This document shows positions 34,118 through 44,145 of a stretch of DNA of 64,000 bases, one piece after another. Position 1 is the stretch's first letter. Each line of letters begins with the position of its first letter. This DNA is from Myxococcaceae bacterium (lineage in GTDB: Bacteria; Myxococcota; UBA727; JABDBI01): NCBI GenBank assembly GCA_016000045.1, contig JAECQY010000002.1, forward strand, positions 31,777-95,776. Reading direction: 5' to 3'. A model generated the notes under the pieces. It was given only the letters and a program-made list of their open reading frames with translations. It was not told where the DNA came from and ran no database searches. The translations under genes and the position numbers were made by a program.

Positions 34118-35470
34118 TTAGAATTTCGACTGAATCGTCTCAAGAAGCCGCTGATGAATACCCTCAAAAGGCCCATTCGACATGCATAACAAAACCGTAT
34201 TCGGGAGCACACCCTCCCGCACTGCCCTGATCAGAGCATCCACAGAGTCAAAAGCTTCTGCCTTAGAACCAATCTGTGTGGCAAGCTTCGCTACATCCAA
34301 ACTCAGTTCGGGCTCTAACGAGCGCCCAGGAGGCGCTAAAAGCACGCGATCAGCCGAATCGAAGCTCTGCGCATAGGCATCTTGAAAAACACGTCGACAA
34401 CTGCTTGCAGAGCGTGGTTCAAACAAGGCCCAAATGGATTGATTTTTAAAACGCTTTCGAGCTCCTTCTAAAGTAAGCTGAACTGCCGTGGGATGGTGAG
34501 CAAAGTCGTCAATGACCGTAACGCCGCCGAATTGACCCACCACCTCCATGCGCCGCTTGACTCCTTGAAACGCTTCAAATCCATCTCGAATTTGATCATG
34601 GCTTAATCCCACGGCTTGCAAAATGCGATAGCAACCCAGCGCATTCTGCGCGTTGTGTCTGCCGGACAACGGAATCCGGATGGCTTGCCCATCCACCGTA
34701 AATCTCAAACCTTCTTCATTCTCCCAACAATCCTGAGGCTCTGCGTAAGGGATCAGTTTCGCTTTCAGAGTCGCCTTTTCCAAGGCTCGTTGAAGTTCAG
34801 GGTAAAGCGTATTCAATACCACCACTCCTTCTTCTGGGACTAGAGACAGAACCTGAGCAAAACGTTCAACAATCTGATCCACGTTGGCGTAGATATCCGC
34901 GTGGTCATGCTCCAATGAACTACACAGCAAGTATTTGGGCCGATAGTGCAGAAATTTAGGCCCTTTATCAAAGTAGGCCGTATCGTATTCATCGCCTTCC
35001 ACCACAAAGTGAGCGCCTTGCCCTAAGCGAAAGCTTTCGTTAAAATTTTTAGGGATTCCTCCGATCAAAAAGCTCGGATCGAAACCAGCGTGTACGAGCG
35101 TGTGCGCCAAAAGAGCGCTAATGGTGGTTTTGCCATGCGTTCCTGTTGCAACAATCGATTGACGATCTTGTAAAAACAAATTGGATAAAGTTTGCGGAAA
35201 TGAAGCGTACGCAAGTCCCAGGCTTTGCAGAGCCTGGACTTCAGGGTGAGATTGGCTGATGGCGTTGCCAACGACCACCCAATCCAAGTCCATGGATAGG
35301 TTCGCAGCCTGGTACGGTGTTTTGACAGGAATCCCCCACTCTTGAAGCTTGGCGTCCATGGGCGGATACACTCCCGAATCCGATCCTTCGACTTCATGCC
35401 CGGCTGCTTTTAAAAGACCTGCAAAAGCACCCATAGCGGTTCCAGCCACTCCTATGAGATAGATTTTCAT
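34118..35470 (-). CDS. mpl: UDP-N-acetylmuramate:L-alanyl-gamma-D-glutamyl-meso-diaminopimelate ligase
   Basis: Recycles murein tripeptide by joining it to UDP-MurNAc in the cytoplasm. The 450-residue Mur ligase starts MKIYLIGVAGTAMGAFAGLLKAAGH, then has ATGTHGKTT (109-117), the VVEGDEYDTAYFDKGPKF segment that separates Mpl from MurC, LEHDHADIY, and DDFAHHPTAV. It shows this cell recycles peptidoglycan and uses diaminopimelate. ARH-like gene lies downstream on the same strand. Confidence 0.95.
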   Translation of the reverse strand: MKIYLIGVAGTAMGAFAGLLKAAGHEVEGSDSGVYPPMDAKLQEWGIPVKTPYQAANLSMDLDWVVVGNAISQSHPEVQALQSLGLAYASFPQTLSNLFLQDRQSIVATGTHGKTTISALLAHTLVHAGFDPSFLIGGIPKNFNESFRLGQGAHFVVEGDEYDTAYFDKGPKFLHYRPKYLLCSSLEHDHADIYANVDQIVERFAQVLSLVPEEGVVVLNTLYPELQRALEKATLKAKLIPYAEPQDCWENEEGLRFTVDGQAIRIPLSGRHNAQNALGCYRILQAVGLSHDQIRDGFEAFQGVKRRMEVVGQFGGVTVIDDFAHHPTAVQLTLEGARKRFKNQSIWALFEPRSASSCRRVFQDAYAQSFDSADRVLLAPPGRSLEPELSLDVAKLATQIGSKAEAFDSVDALIRAVREGVLPNTVLLCMSNGPFEGIHQRLLETIQSKF

Positions 35471-35566
35471 GGCTTTTAATTAGCGTAAAGCTCATAGAAA
35501 GCCAAGCTTTGAAGCGTTTTTCATGAATCCAGCAAAAAATTTTCTGCTTTGATCTATAGTCTTAAT

Positions 35567-36631
35567 ATGATTCATTTCATCCGCCGCAATTTACAAACCC
35601 AAGATCCTTCAAAATTAAGGCCTGAGCATTCAAACACCCCCTCTTTTCGAGACACATTTCATCCGAGTTCAATCCATCGAAATTCTCAACAGAGGGAACC
35701 CGCCAAGTTCCAGCCCTCTCGCATTCACGCGTTTTTCAGCTGGCTAGCAGATCGATTCAACCGAAAAACGTCTAAGCCCGTATTGAAGCCATCCAGCCCC
35801 ATCTCAGCTCAGCCAGAGCTTACAAGCATTAAATCCACGCCCAACCCAGCAGACCTGCAATCCACAATAGCCCCAAGCAAAGCCGCCACTGCCTTCCAAG
35901 TCTCAGAAAATCTCAGGCCGAACGAAGAATTCGAAAAAACCGATCGCGTGGAGTGGCGAGCTCCCCAAGATCCGGCAGATATCACGCGATTTAGACAACA
36001 TGAACTTTTTATCACTAAATCTGAAAAAGACGCTTTATTCCGAGCAGTAGATGAAAATAAATTCGAAATCGTCGTTGATCTCCTCAACAAGAGACCGCTG
36101 GTTGAACTGGATTATCTTTTCGACGATCAAGGGCGCTCCATTTGGAAGGCAGCGGAAAATAAAGCCAAAATCACGCAACTGCTGGGAGAATCGAAGTATG
36201 CCACTTGGGGAGTCAGCCCCATGGAAGAGCAGATCCTCTCAGAAGCATTTAAGCTACCCTACGGGCAAGTCAAACAAAACGACGGACGAGAGAAAAAAAA
36301 CTACGAAGTGATGTCTGAGATCCTAGGTAAGCGACCTTACGCAAGCGATCAATTATCCTTGATCAGCGCTATCAAGCTATTTTTGCAATTACGCATGATG
36401 GACTTAGGGAATGAATCAAAGCTTCAAATTTTAGCGAAAAAATCACCTAAAAATAAACTCAGCAATGGAGAGAGAAAATTATTTGAATTCGCTTTGAAAA
36501 ATAATGATCTAGATATTATTAAAAAACTATTTCGACTAAAACCTGCATTTAACTTCCGAAACGCCATCGCCGATCCTTACTCGATTAAGAATCCCGCCAT
36601 GCGAAAAATTTTAGGACTTGATCGTCGTTAA
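35567..36631 (+). CDS. ankyrin-like protein of unknown function (putative effector)
   Basis: 354 residues from ATG 35567 (a TTG at 35549 is also open). TATAGT just upstream could be a -10 box. The first 140 residues are Pro/Ser/Arg-rich and disordered-looking. The second half contains helix-turn-helix units like ankyrin repeats: EKDALFRAVDENKFEIVVDL, RSIWKAAENKAKITQLLG and GERKLFEFALKNNDLDIIKK. The 3' part is AT-rich compared with its neighbours. No signal peptide is seen. Repeats are weak, so another alpha-solenoid is possible. An effector role is speculation based on the company it keeps. Confidence 0.55.
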   Translation: MIHFIRRNLQTQDPSKLRPEHSNTPSFRDTFHPSSIHRNSQQREPAKFQPSRIHAFFSWLADRFNRKTSKPVLKPSSPISAQPELTSIKSTPNPADLQSTIAPSKAATAFQVSENLRPNEEFEKTDRVEWRAPQDPADITRFRQHELFITKSEKDALFRAVDENKFEIVVDLLNKRPLVELDYLFDDQGRSIWKAAENKAKITQLLGESKYATWGVSPMEEQILSEAFKLPYGQVKQNDGREKKNYEVMSEILGKRPYASDQLSLISAIKLFLQLRMMDLGNESKLQILAKKSPKNKLSNGERKLFEFALKNNDLDIIKKLFRLKPAFNFRNAIADPYSIKNPAMRKILGLDRR

Positions 36632-36647
36632 TTTTTATTTTTATCAA

Positions 36648-36968
36648 TCATTTTATCATTTTTGCAAAAATTAATACTTTAAATGTTTTATTGAGTTGTT
36701 TCGAATAGAAATTACTCAACCTAGACTGTTCTAATAATTTAATTTTAATGCCTTTTTCTGTTTTTTCATCGACAATCGCGAACCATTGTTCCCCGATTCT
36801 TAGATAAAGAAATGGATCTTTTTGAATCCGTTCGCTAACCACACCTTCATGAACTTTCTGAGCCCCTATTTTTGAGGCACCAGCCAGACCTTTGGGGGGA
36901 ACGGTTGCTTTTTGAGCCTCTGCAGCATGAAGGCTGAGTCCCCATAAAAATAGCACTCCCAATCTCAT
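36648..36968 (-). CDS. small exported protein, unknown function
   Basis: A 106-residue protein with a signal peptide (MRLGVLFLWGLSLHAAEAQK, cleavage probably after AEA). The remainder is Lys-rich, with FLYLRIGEQWFAIVDEKTEKG as the most structured part. It starts 15 bases after the pmbA-like stop, so it belongs to that operon. The 3' half is AT-rich. No family is recognised. Confidence 0.6.
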   Translation of the reverse strand: MRLGVLFLWGLSLHAAEAQKATVPPKGLAGASKIGAQKVHEGVVSERIQKDPFLYLRIGEQWFAIVDEKTEKGIKIKLLEQSRLSNFYSKQLNKTFKVLIFAKMIK

Positions 36969-36983
36969 ATTTTTTCCTTGCTT

Positions 36984-38312
36984 TTAAAGAGTTAAGTGAA
37001 AGTCTTGCACCAACGCACCGGGCATATGAGCACTGGCCGTTGATCGTTGTTCATACGTTTGCGCATCCAAAATGAAATCACGCTCTTGAGTGAATGCAAG
37101 TAAATTGGACCCCAATAAATCATACAAACAATCGTCAAAGCGCATCACACTCAGAGGAGCCACAATTTGACCTTTCTCCACCCAAAAGGTGGCAAATCGA
37201 GTCATTCCGGTAATTCGAGCGGATGAGCGATCCGAAAAATTCAAATACCAAAGATTTCCCACAAAAATCCCGGTTCCAAGCTCCTGCAAGACATTCGCCC
37301 GAAAAAGTTCTCCAGGAGCTACAGAGTAAGCTTCAGGGGATTCTTCGAAGCTCGCTCCATTGGTTCTCAGACCGTACTCTTGAGCCGTTCTTGGAGATAC
37401 TAAGCTTCCCACCAGCCTTCCTTCCCGAATGAGCGGTATCTCAGCAGGCTTGATAAATCCTTCGGATTGAAACAAAGGCCCAATTCCTTGAGCCGTAGCT
37501 TCGCTGATCGAAAGCTTTGAGCTTAATTTGAAACCTTGGTCACGCATCTTCACTAAACAAGAGTGCTTGGTTTGCAAGCTTCTTTCGCTCAAGCCACCCC
37601 ACCCAAGCATTCCGATTAAATCCGAAAGCGCGGAGGGTGTAAAATAAGCCCGATAGCGTCCAGGAGATAGGGTCTGAGAAGGCAGCTTTAAGATGTGAAG
37701 CTTTTCTTGAACTTCGACGAGTTCTTGTTCAAAATGCTTTGGATCAAACAAAAAACCCGCGTAACTTGCCTTAACCGCCTTGTCTTTCTCATGGTACACG
37801 CTGAAATCAAAATTAAAGCTGGACTTACTCATCCAGTTTCGTTGCCCTGAAGAACTGGCAAAACCGCGATCGATGGATCCTTGAGCGTAAATTCCGACCA
37901 AATCCAAATTCCGCGCGAATGTTAAAATTTCGGAAATCGCCGTTTGAGTATTTCCCAACTGAGATTCAGGAGACGATTCGCTGGAATGATTGGCATCTGA
38001 AATCAGCAAGAATGGGTCTCTTGGAAGCACTGGAATCATTTCTCGCTGCTGCTTGAGCTGTAAACCAAGTTGCTCGACATCTCGCTCCAACTCTCCAGTC
38101 AGGCCAAAAGTCGCACGCACTTGTTTTCCTTCTGCTACCAAACAAAGGCTTAAGAATCTCTGCGACACGCAGCCCGCCTGACGAATGCAAGCTTGATTGA
38201 TGCGAACAAAATCCGAATCCTCCCCTGAGTACCAAGCCGTGAAACGCTCTCCAGCCAACAGGTTCTGCTGAATACGGTCTGCAAGAACGTAAAAATAATC
38301 TCTTCGTTTCAT
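36984..38312 (-). CDS. PmbA/TldE-type subunit of the TldD/TldE protease
   Basis: About 442 residues from ATG 38312, which overlaps the tldD stop (ATGA). It lacks the HExxxH zinc motif, as expected for the TldE/PmbA partner. The C-terminal FVGNLWYLNFSDRSSARITG and RFATFWVEKGQIVAPL segments are characteristic. The TldD/TldE heterodimer degrades unfolded peptides and matures some peptide products in other bacteria. Substrate unknown here. Confidence 0.85.
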   Translation of the reverse strand: MKRRDYFYVLADRIQQNLLAGERFTAWYSGEDSDFVRINQACIRQAGCVSQRFLSLCLVAEGKQVRATFGLTGELERDVEQLGLQLKQQREMIPVLPRDPFLLISDANHSSESSPESQLGNTQTAISEILTFARNLDLVGIYAQGSIDRGFASSSGQRNWMSKSSFNFDFSVYHEKDKAVKASYAGFLFDPKHFEQELVEVQEKLHILKLPSQTLSPGRYRAYFTPSALSDLIGMLGWGGLSERSLQTKHSCLVKMRDQGFKLSSKLSISEATAQGIGPLFQSEGFIKPAEIPLIREGRLVGSLVSPRTAQEYGLRTNGASFEESPEAYSVAPGELFRANVLQELGTGIFVGNLWYLNFSDRSSARITGMTRFATFWVEKGQIVAPLSVMRFDDCLYDLLGSNLLAFTQERDFILDAQTYEQRSTASAHMPGALVQDFHLTL

Positions 38313-39724
38313 TCTTGGCCCCCGAACACGTCGATACCCGAAAACAAGCAAGCCGGAGAGGCATGACCCACACGAATAGCTTGATTGGGCTCACCCTTTC
38401 CACACGTAGGAGTTCCATACATACCGCGCGTTTGTTGATCTCCCACCATCGCTAAATTCTGCCAAAAAGAACTGGAAATCCCACGGTAATTAGGGTTTCG
38501 AACCACTCGAGTTAAACGTCCGTTTTCGATGAGCTGAGCCCACTCGCAGCCAAATTGAAATTTATTGCGAGAATCATCAATCGACCAGGACAGATTGGAC
38601 TTCATGTACACCCCTTTTTCCACGGATTGAATCATGCTTTCCAAAGAGCTGCTTCCGGGTTCTAAGTTGAGATTGGCCATTCGATCAATCGGTGGCCGAT
38701 TCCAATTGCAAGCTCTTGAATTCGCAACACTGGCTAGACCCGTACGAGCTCCAGACAACGCACTACCCAGTGGGCGTTTGAGAACCCCTTCTTCGATTAA
38801 GTAAATTTTTTCAGCCTTCGATCCTTCATCATCAAAGGCATAGCTTGCACATTCACCCGATTGACTCGGATCAAAAGTAACATTCAGCAGTTTAGAACCA
38901 TAGTGAAAGCTGCCAAACATCTCTTGAGTCACAAAGCTGGTCCCCGCGTAATTGCGCTCATCTCCCAGGATGCGATCGAGTTCCAGAGGATGACCGATGG
39001 ACTCATGAGTTTGAAGCATCATTTGATCCGGAGCGAGGAGCAAATCCAGAACGCCGGTCGGACAATTTTCAGCCATCACCAATTCCAAAGCTTCTTCCGC
39101 CACACGATTGGCAGAATGCAGCCAATCCAATTCCTCTAAAAGCTCTAAACCAGCCTGCCTGGCAACACCATGCCCCGCTAAAGTTCGGGTCTGAGTTTTT
39201 GAATTGTGATGCGCAGTGGCACTTAAGGCCGGGTCAAAATAATCAAACTCTTGCACAATTTGGGCTCCCAAAGAACTTTCGAACCGCTGCGTCGAACGAA
39301 CGTAAGAAAACTGGGTCATCCAGTCGATCACACGAGCATCGTGTTTCAATTTCTGAGATGCCTGAAGCAAAAGATCGATGCGATCCGATAAACTCGCTTG
39401 ATGCCAAGGCTTTCGAATCGGTGTTTGATAGATGCCCAGCTCCGCGGATTGGGTCATGCAATCGGGTCTAAAAAGACCCTGAGAAGCTGCAACTTCAGCC
39501 CAAGATTTGGCACGCTCAAAAGCACTTCGAAGCCCCGCTTGGCTGCTATCTGGCACACACGCGTAACCGGCGCCTCCTCGGTTTAGCACGCATACGTAAA
39601 CACCTTCGTCCCATCCTTGATAAGGCGGTTCTAAAACACCCTGGCGCACCGTCAACGTTTCCGAATGACGGGTCACTTTTCGAACAGACCAAAAATCAAC
39701 ATCGGGCTTGAGAAAGTGGAGCAT
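38309..39724 (-). CDS. tldD: TldD-type zinc metalloprotease subunit
   Basis: About 471 residues from ATG 39724 (TTG 39730 also open). The zinc motif HESIGHPLELD, the HExxxH of TldD, sits in the middle, and NVTFDPS, CASYAFDDEG and GARTGLASVANSRA follow in family order. The C-terminal GHASPACLFSGIDVFGG is typical. It forms an operon with the PmbA-like gene and a small exported protein. No ribosome site was obvious. Divergent from the dsbD-like gene. Confidence 0.88.
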   Translation of the reverse strand: MLHFLKPDVDFWSVRKVTRHSETLTVRQGVLEPPYQGWDEGVYVCVLNRGGAGYACVPDSSQAGLRSAFERAKSWAEVAASQGLFRPDCMTQSAELGIYQTPIRKPWHQASLSDRIDLLLQASQKLKHDARVIDWMTQFSYVRSTQRFESSLGAQIVQEFDYFDPALSATAHHNSKTQTRTLAGHGVARQAGLELLEELDWLHSANRVAEEALELVMAENCPTGVLDLLLAPDQMMLQTHESIGHPLELDRILGDERNYAGTSFVTQEMFGSFHYGSKLLNVTFDPSQSGECASYAFDDEGSKAEKIYLIEEGVLKRPLGSALSGARTGLASVANSRACNWNRPPIDRMANLNLEPGSSSLESMIQSVEKGVYMKSNLSWSIDDSRNKFQFGCEWAQLIENGRLTRVVRNPNYRGISSSFWQNLAMVGDQQTRGMYGTPTCGKGEPNQAIRVGHASPACLFSGIDVFGGQE

Positions 39725-39818
39725 TCTCAATCTTTAAATCAATGCTTCTCAATGCACAAGCTTGTACGAAAGGCAGAAGGAACTGGAAATGTTTCGCCGT
39801 TTCACTTAAGTTTCTCTG

Positions 39819-40814
39819 ATGCTGCTCTCTAGTTTTATCGCGGGTTTTTTGAGTTGCCTGACTCCCTGCGTCTATCCTCTAATCCCAATGACGCTGAGCG
39901 TGATCGGAGTTCGACGCAATGACTCTCATTGGAACGGCTTTCTACTCACAAGCACCTATGTCTCAGGAATGGTCCTGCTCTACTGCACATTGGGAATTTT
40001 ATTCGCCTCTGTGGGTTGGCTAGCGGGATCCCTCTTGCAAAGTCCCTGGATCAACTTAGCTCTGGCTTCCTTTTTGTTGGCCATGGCGGCCAACTTGTTT
40101 GGCCTCTATTCTTGGGCTTTGCCTCCTGCATGGCATGAACGCTTGGATCGCTTAGGCCCGAAGTCTGGCTATCTTCATGCCTTCACAATGGGCCTCTTTG
40201 CCGGGTTGATTGCAGCCCCTTGCACAGGACCTATTCTGGCTTTGATTCTTACCAGCATTGCGAGCAAGCATCACTTAGCTCAAGCCATTTACGATATGAT
40301 CGCGTATTCCCTGGGCATGGGCTTTCCCTTTCTCATACTCGGCACTTTCTCTTCGGCTATTCGCTATCTGCCCAAGAGCGGACACTGGATGAACCGCATT
40401 AAATTTGCACTCGGCGCTTTGTTGATTTTTGCGAGCCTGGGATACGGGTTTCGAGCCTACAAAGGATTCTCTTCGCGCTCTCTTCAGGCTTTTGAACAGG
40501 TCGAAGCGGAAATACGTCTTGCGCGAAGCCAAAATAAGAAAATCATCCTCGATTTTTGGGCAGAATGGTGCACTTTATGCCAAGAGCTTGATGAAAAAAC
40601 TCTGAAAAACCCAGAGGTTCAAAAAGTTCTTGAGAATTTTGCTCTGATCCGAATCGACGTGAGCCACGAGACGCCTAAAAGCCTTGGGCTTCAAGAAGCG
40701 TACAAGGTCGTAGGTCTCCCGACCTTGGTTTTTTTGGATTCTGGAAGAAAGGTCAGCGGATTTGTAGAACCCAAAACTTTCTTAAAACTGCTCCGACGTA
40801 GCTTAAGGCACTAG
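39819..40814 (+). CDS. shortened DsbD-type thiol-disulfide transporter (beta plus gamma domains)
   Basis: A 331-residue inner-membrane protein that moves electrons from cytoplasmic thioredoxin to the periplasm. The CcdA-like membrane part has LTPCVYPL (Cys17) and AAPCTGP (Cys135), the redox pair of the beta domain. The C-terminal thioredoxin-like gamma domain has WAEWCTLCQ (Cys251, Cys254). The N-terminal periplasmic alpha domain of classic DsbD is absent, so another protein must accept the electrons. Its stop overlaps the convergent PBP1A gene by four bases. Confidence 0.88.
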   Translation: MLLSSFIAGFLSCLTPCVYPLIPMTLSVIGVRRNDSHWNGFLLTSTYVSGMVLLYCTLGILFASVGWLAGSLLQSPWINLALASFLLAMAANLFGLYSWALPPAWHERLDRLGPKSGYLHAFTMGLFAGLIAAPCTGPILALILTSIASKHHLAQAIYDMIAYSLGMGFPFLILGTFSSAIRYLPKSGHWMNRIKFALGALLIFASLGYGFRAYKGFSSRSLQAFEQVEAEIRLARSQNKKIILDFWAEWCTLCQELDEKTLKNPEVQKVLENFALIRIDVSHETPKSLGLQEAYKVVGLPTLVFLDSGRKVSGFVEPKTFLKLLRRSLRH

Positions 40815-43171
40815 TCCGTTGTGAGAACAGCTCCCGGCTCTGTGCCTGCTATGAAGGCTTCTAGGATAGCAGACTTGTGCTGGATGGGGTCATCGGATAG
40901 AGATTCGCTTTCATCTCGAACGCTTGCAAGAGCTTCTGGATCGTAGGTTTGATTCGATTTGGCCAATTCTCCAGTCTGTTGGTCAATCAGACGCCAAACA
41001 ATTCCTTCAGGCTGAATAAACTCGCGAGCTGGCATGACTTTCAAGGCATTTCCCATAAACCGCCCCCAGATAGGCAAGGCTGTCCGAGCCCCATATTCCG
41101 CAACTCCCAAGGAGCGATTGTCATCAAAACCCACATAGACGCCTGCCGTTAAATCCTGCGAAAAACCTAAGAACCAGGCACTCCGGTATTCATTGGTGGT
41201 GCCTGTTTTTCCGGCCAAAGCATCCGTCAAACCCGTGATTCGCCGCCCGGCTCCTGCCATCATTCCACGCATCATATTGGTCATCACGTAGGCGGTGGCT
41301 GGTTTGACGACTTCCGATTCTTCTACCCGAGCTTGAAAAAGCAAATTCCCGCGTTGATCGAATATCTTATCCACAAGAACCGGCTTCGCTAACAATCCCG
41401 CATTCGGATACAGCGTAAAAGCATTGACGTGTAAAAGTGGAGTGACTTCTCCGGAACCCAAGGCCAATGTCAAATCCTTTGGCATCGAATTATTTTCCGT
41501 TATCTCCCCGGCCCGTTCTGCCAAATCCAGGACGGAAGAAACACCCGTTCGCTCCAGCAAATCAATGCTGCACATATTCACCGAAGAAATCAGACATTGT
41601 CTTAATGTGATCTTTCCTCGAAATTTGCCATCTGCATTTTTGGGTTTCCAGGATCCATAAACTTTGGGTGCATCGTTGATTAAGGTAGCTGGAGTGACCA
41701 GACCGTCTTCCAAAGCAGCTGTATAAACAAAAGGTTTAAACGAAGAGCCGGGTTGGCGTCTGGCTTGCGTTGCACGATTGTAATTGGAAGCTGCAAAATC
41801 ATAACCACCGACCATCGCAACAATGCGATGACTTTGCGGGTGAATCGCAACCAGAGCTCCTTCTACAATCGGACGTTGCTCCAGAGAAAGCTCAATCCCG
41901 GATTCCTTTATCGAATCAACACGAACCCAGATAATATCGCCTACTTTAAACAGGGCCGAAATTTCTTTGGGAGGCAGTGTGTATCCATTGGGATTGTATG
42001 GCCTCGCCCAGAGGACTTTCGAAAGGGGAAGGAATCCCTTTTTTCCATTGGCGACTAAAACGCTCGCCCGCTGAGTCGCAGCAGAAACGTTCTCAACCAC
42101 TCCCATGACGATGGTATCTACTCGGAGATGGCGAACTTTTTCAATTCTCTCGACTGCTTGCTTAGCATCCTCAGAAGGAAATCTAGCAATTGGCCCTCGG
42201 TATCCATGGCGCTTGTCAATCACGCGAAGCCCCCATCGCAAAGCTTCATTCGCCGCTATTTGAATGCTTCCCTGGATCCCAGAATGAATCTGAAAACCCT
42301 GTTTATAAAGAGCCTCTTCGCCAAATTTTTCGATCATAAACTGCCGCACTTCTTCCGCAAAATAAGGAGCGCTATTGAGGTAAGGGTGCGTTTTTGGATG
42401 CACCACAATCGGTTCCGCTCGTGCTTTATGCGCAACGGCTTCCGTGATGAATTTGTGACTCACCATCTGATCCAGCACATAATCTCGACGCTGACGAACG
42501 CGTTCAGGATCTTTGATCGGATTAATTTTATTGGGGCTTTTGGGAACCGAAGCCAGCGACGCCGCCTGGCACAAGGTCAGATTTTTAGCAGATACGCCAT
42601 AATAGGTCATGGCTGCTTCTTCCAGTCCATAAGCTCCATTTCCAAAATAGATTTGGTTTAAGTAGAGATTCAAAATCTCATCTTTCGTTAAAGCGTCTTC
42701 AATGCGCTTGGCCATAATGAACTCTTTGATTTTACGCGTGTAAGTTCTCTGGCGTCCCAAAAGCATGGTCTTGGCGGTTTGCTGCGTGATGGTACTCCCC
42801 CCTAAACGTTGCCCACCAACAAACTGGTATTTCACTTCGTTTAAAATCGCTCTGGCTATACCAAAATAATCGATGCCTTGATGTCGGTAAAAATCGGCAT
42901 CTTCAGCCGCTAGAAACGCGTTTCGAACCAATGGAGGAAGAGATTTAATCGCGATGAGCGTCCGTTTTTCAACGTAGAACTCCCCGATCAGTTGATGATT
43001 GACATCGTACAGGCGGCTTACCTGGTAAGGCTGATAATCTTCTACTTGATCCAACCTCGGTAAACCGTTCAATATCGCTTCGATGACCGCAACCGATGCC
43101 CCTAAAACGAACGCGAAACCCATTCCCAAAACGAGTAAAATTTTTTTTAATTTCTTACTTTTCACTGGCAC
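40811..43171 (-). CDS. mrcA: penicillin-binding protein 1A (bifunctional transglycosylase/transpeptidase)
   Basis: A 786-residue class A PBP with an N-terminal anchor. The GT51 domain has AAEDADFYRHQGID (catalytic Glu), GGSTITQQTAKTMLL and KEFIMAKRIE. An OB-like insert between domains (VVMGVVENVSAATQRASVLV...) is as in Gram-negative PBP1A. The transpeptidase has Ser476 in PGSSFKPF, SSVN and AGKTGTTNEYRSAW. It polymerises and cross-links peptidoglycan in the periplasm. The gene lies alone between the metallophosphoesterase and dsbD. Confidence 0.94.
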   Translation of the reverse strand: MPVKSKKLKKILLVLGMGFAFVLGASVAVIEAILNGLPRLDQVEDYQPYQVSRLYDVNHQLIGEFYVEKRTLIAIKSLPPLVRNAFLAAEDADFYRHQGIDYFGIARAILNEVKYQFVGGQRLGGSTITQQTAKTMLLGRQRTYTRKIKEFIMAKRIEDALTKDEILNLYLNQIYFGNGAYGLEEAAMTYYGVSAKNLTLCQAASLASVPKSPNKINPIKDPERVRQRRDYVLDQMVSHKFITEAVAHKARAEPIVVHPKTHPYLNSAPYFAEEVRQFMIEKFGEEALYKQGFQIHSGIQGSIQIAANEALRWGLRVIDKRHGYRGPIARFPSEDAKQAVERIEKVRHLRVDTIVMGVVENVSAATQRASVLVANGKKGFLPLSKVLWARPYNPNGYTLPPKEISALFKVGDIIWVRVDSIKESGIELSLEQRPIVEGALVAIHPQSHRIVAMVGGYDFAASNYNRATQARRQPGSSFKPFVYTAALEDGLVTPATLINDAPKVYGSWKPKNADGKFRGKITLRQCLISSVNMCSIDLLERTGVSSVLDLAERAGEITENNSMPKDLTLALGSGEVTPLLHVNAFTLYPNAGLLAKPVLVDKIFDQRGNLLFQARVEESEVVKPATAYVMTNMMRGMMAGAGRRITGLTDALAGKTGTTNEYRSAWFLGFSQDLTAGVYVGFDDNRSLGVAEYGARTALPIWGRFMGNALKVMPAREFIQPEGIVWRLIDQQTGELAKSNQTYDPEALASVRDESESLSDDPIQHKSAILEAFIAGTEPGAVLTTD

Positions 43172-43239
43172 TGTCTTAGGACGAATCAGCTAACATGATC
43201 AAGTACCTGGGCTCTCAGCAGCCCCGAATTCGAAATGAA

Positions 43240-43971
43240 TCACGCCAGGTTCAAGCCCAAGGCGTCGGTATCTGCGACCAATAAAGCAGGCGAAAATTTG
43301 AGAAAATCACAGGCCAATAAACGATATTCCACGCCTCGAACCTCTCCCTGGACTGCGGTTCGATGCGATCGTTCACCATGCAAGTGACCATAGACACACA
43401 AACGCACAGCGTATTTTTCAAGCAGCTCGGAAAATCCGGTTGGACCATGATTCGCAGCAAAAGGCGGGTAATGGATTGCAGCAATCAAAGGGCGACCCTT
43501 CGCGATTTTTTGAGCTGCTTCCAGAGATAAATGAAGCCGAATGCATTCTCGTTCGTAAATTTTTTGATCCTGAGCAGAGTAATCAAGCCCTCCTGGAGCA
43601 GCCCAGCACCGACTGCCCGCCACCACAGTAAACCCTAGATCAACACAGTCGTTCTGAAGGGCAACACAGCCACTGGGCAAACTCGCTCGCACTTTGCTGA
43701 TGCTGCTCCACCAATAGTCGTGATTTCCGCGACCTAATATTTTTTGGCCTGGCCGAGCTCCAATCCACTCTAAATCGGCTTTCGCTTCCTCTAAGCGCAT
43801 CGCCCACGAAAGATCTCCTGGGCACAGGACAATGTCTTCTGGGGAAACGAGAGCATCCCAGGCCTTGGCCATCTGATCGGCATGACCTCGCCAATGATGG
43901 CCAAACACATCCATCGGTTTATTCGTTGAAAAAGAAAGATGTAGGTCGCTAATACCCCAGACTCGCACCAT
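43240..43971 (-). CDS. calcineurin-like metallophosphoesterase
   Basis: 243 residues with all five blocks of the superfamily in order: GISDLHLS, CPGDLSWA, GRGNHDYWW, AIHYPPF and YGHLHGERS. These bind two metal ions and hydrolyse phosphoester bonds. No signal peptide, so it is cytoplasmic. The substrate is not predictable; close relatives are annotated only as predicted phosphohydrolases. It lies 68 bases upstream of PBP1A on the same strand. Confidence 0.88.
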   Translation of the reverse strand: MVRVWGISDLHLSFSTNKPMDVFGHHWRGHADQMAKAWDALVSPEDIVLCPGDLSWAMRLEEAKADLEWIGARPGQKILGRGNHDYWWSSISKVRASLPSGCVALQNDCVDLGFTVVAGSRCWAAPGGLDYSAQDQKIYERECIRLHLSLEAAQKIAKGRPLIAAIHYPPFAANHGPTGFSELLEKYAVRLCVYGHLHGERSHRTAVQGEVRGVEYRLLACDFLKFSPALLVADTDALGLNLA

Positions 43972-44145
43972 ATCCCAGGCCAGTACCCCCTTTGCAAGAA
44001 TCGAGCAACGCGGGATTTGAAAAGAAATGGTCTGAATTTTCCAGACCCTTGGTGGAAGAAGAGTAACACAAGAAACGGCTTGTACTGGATGAGCGCTTTC
44101 TTCAGAAACTCCTCGTTTTGCTCAAGCCTAAGCCAAGAGACTACT

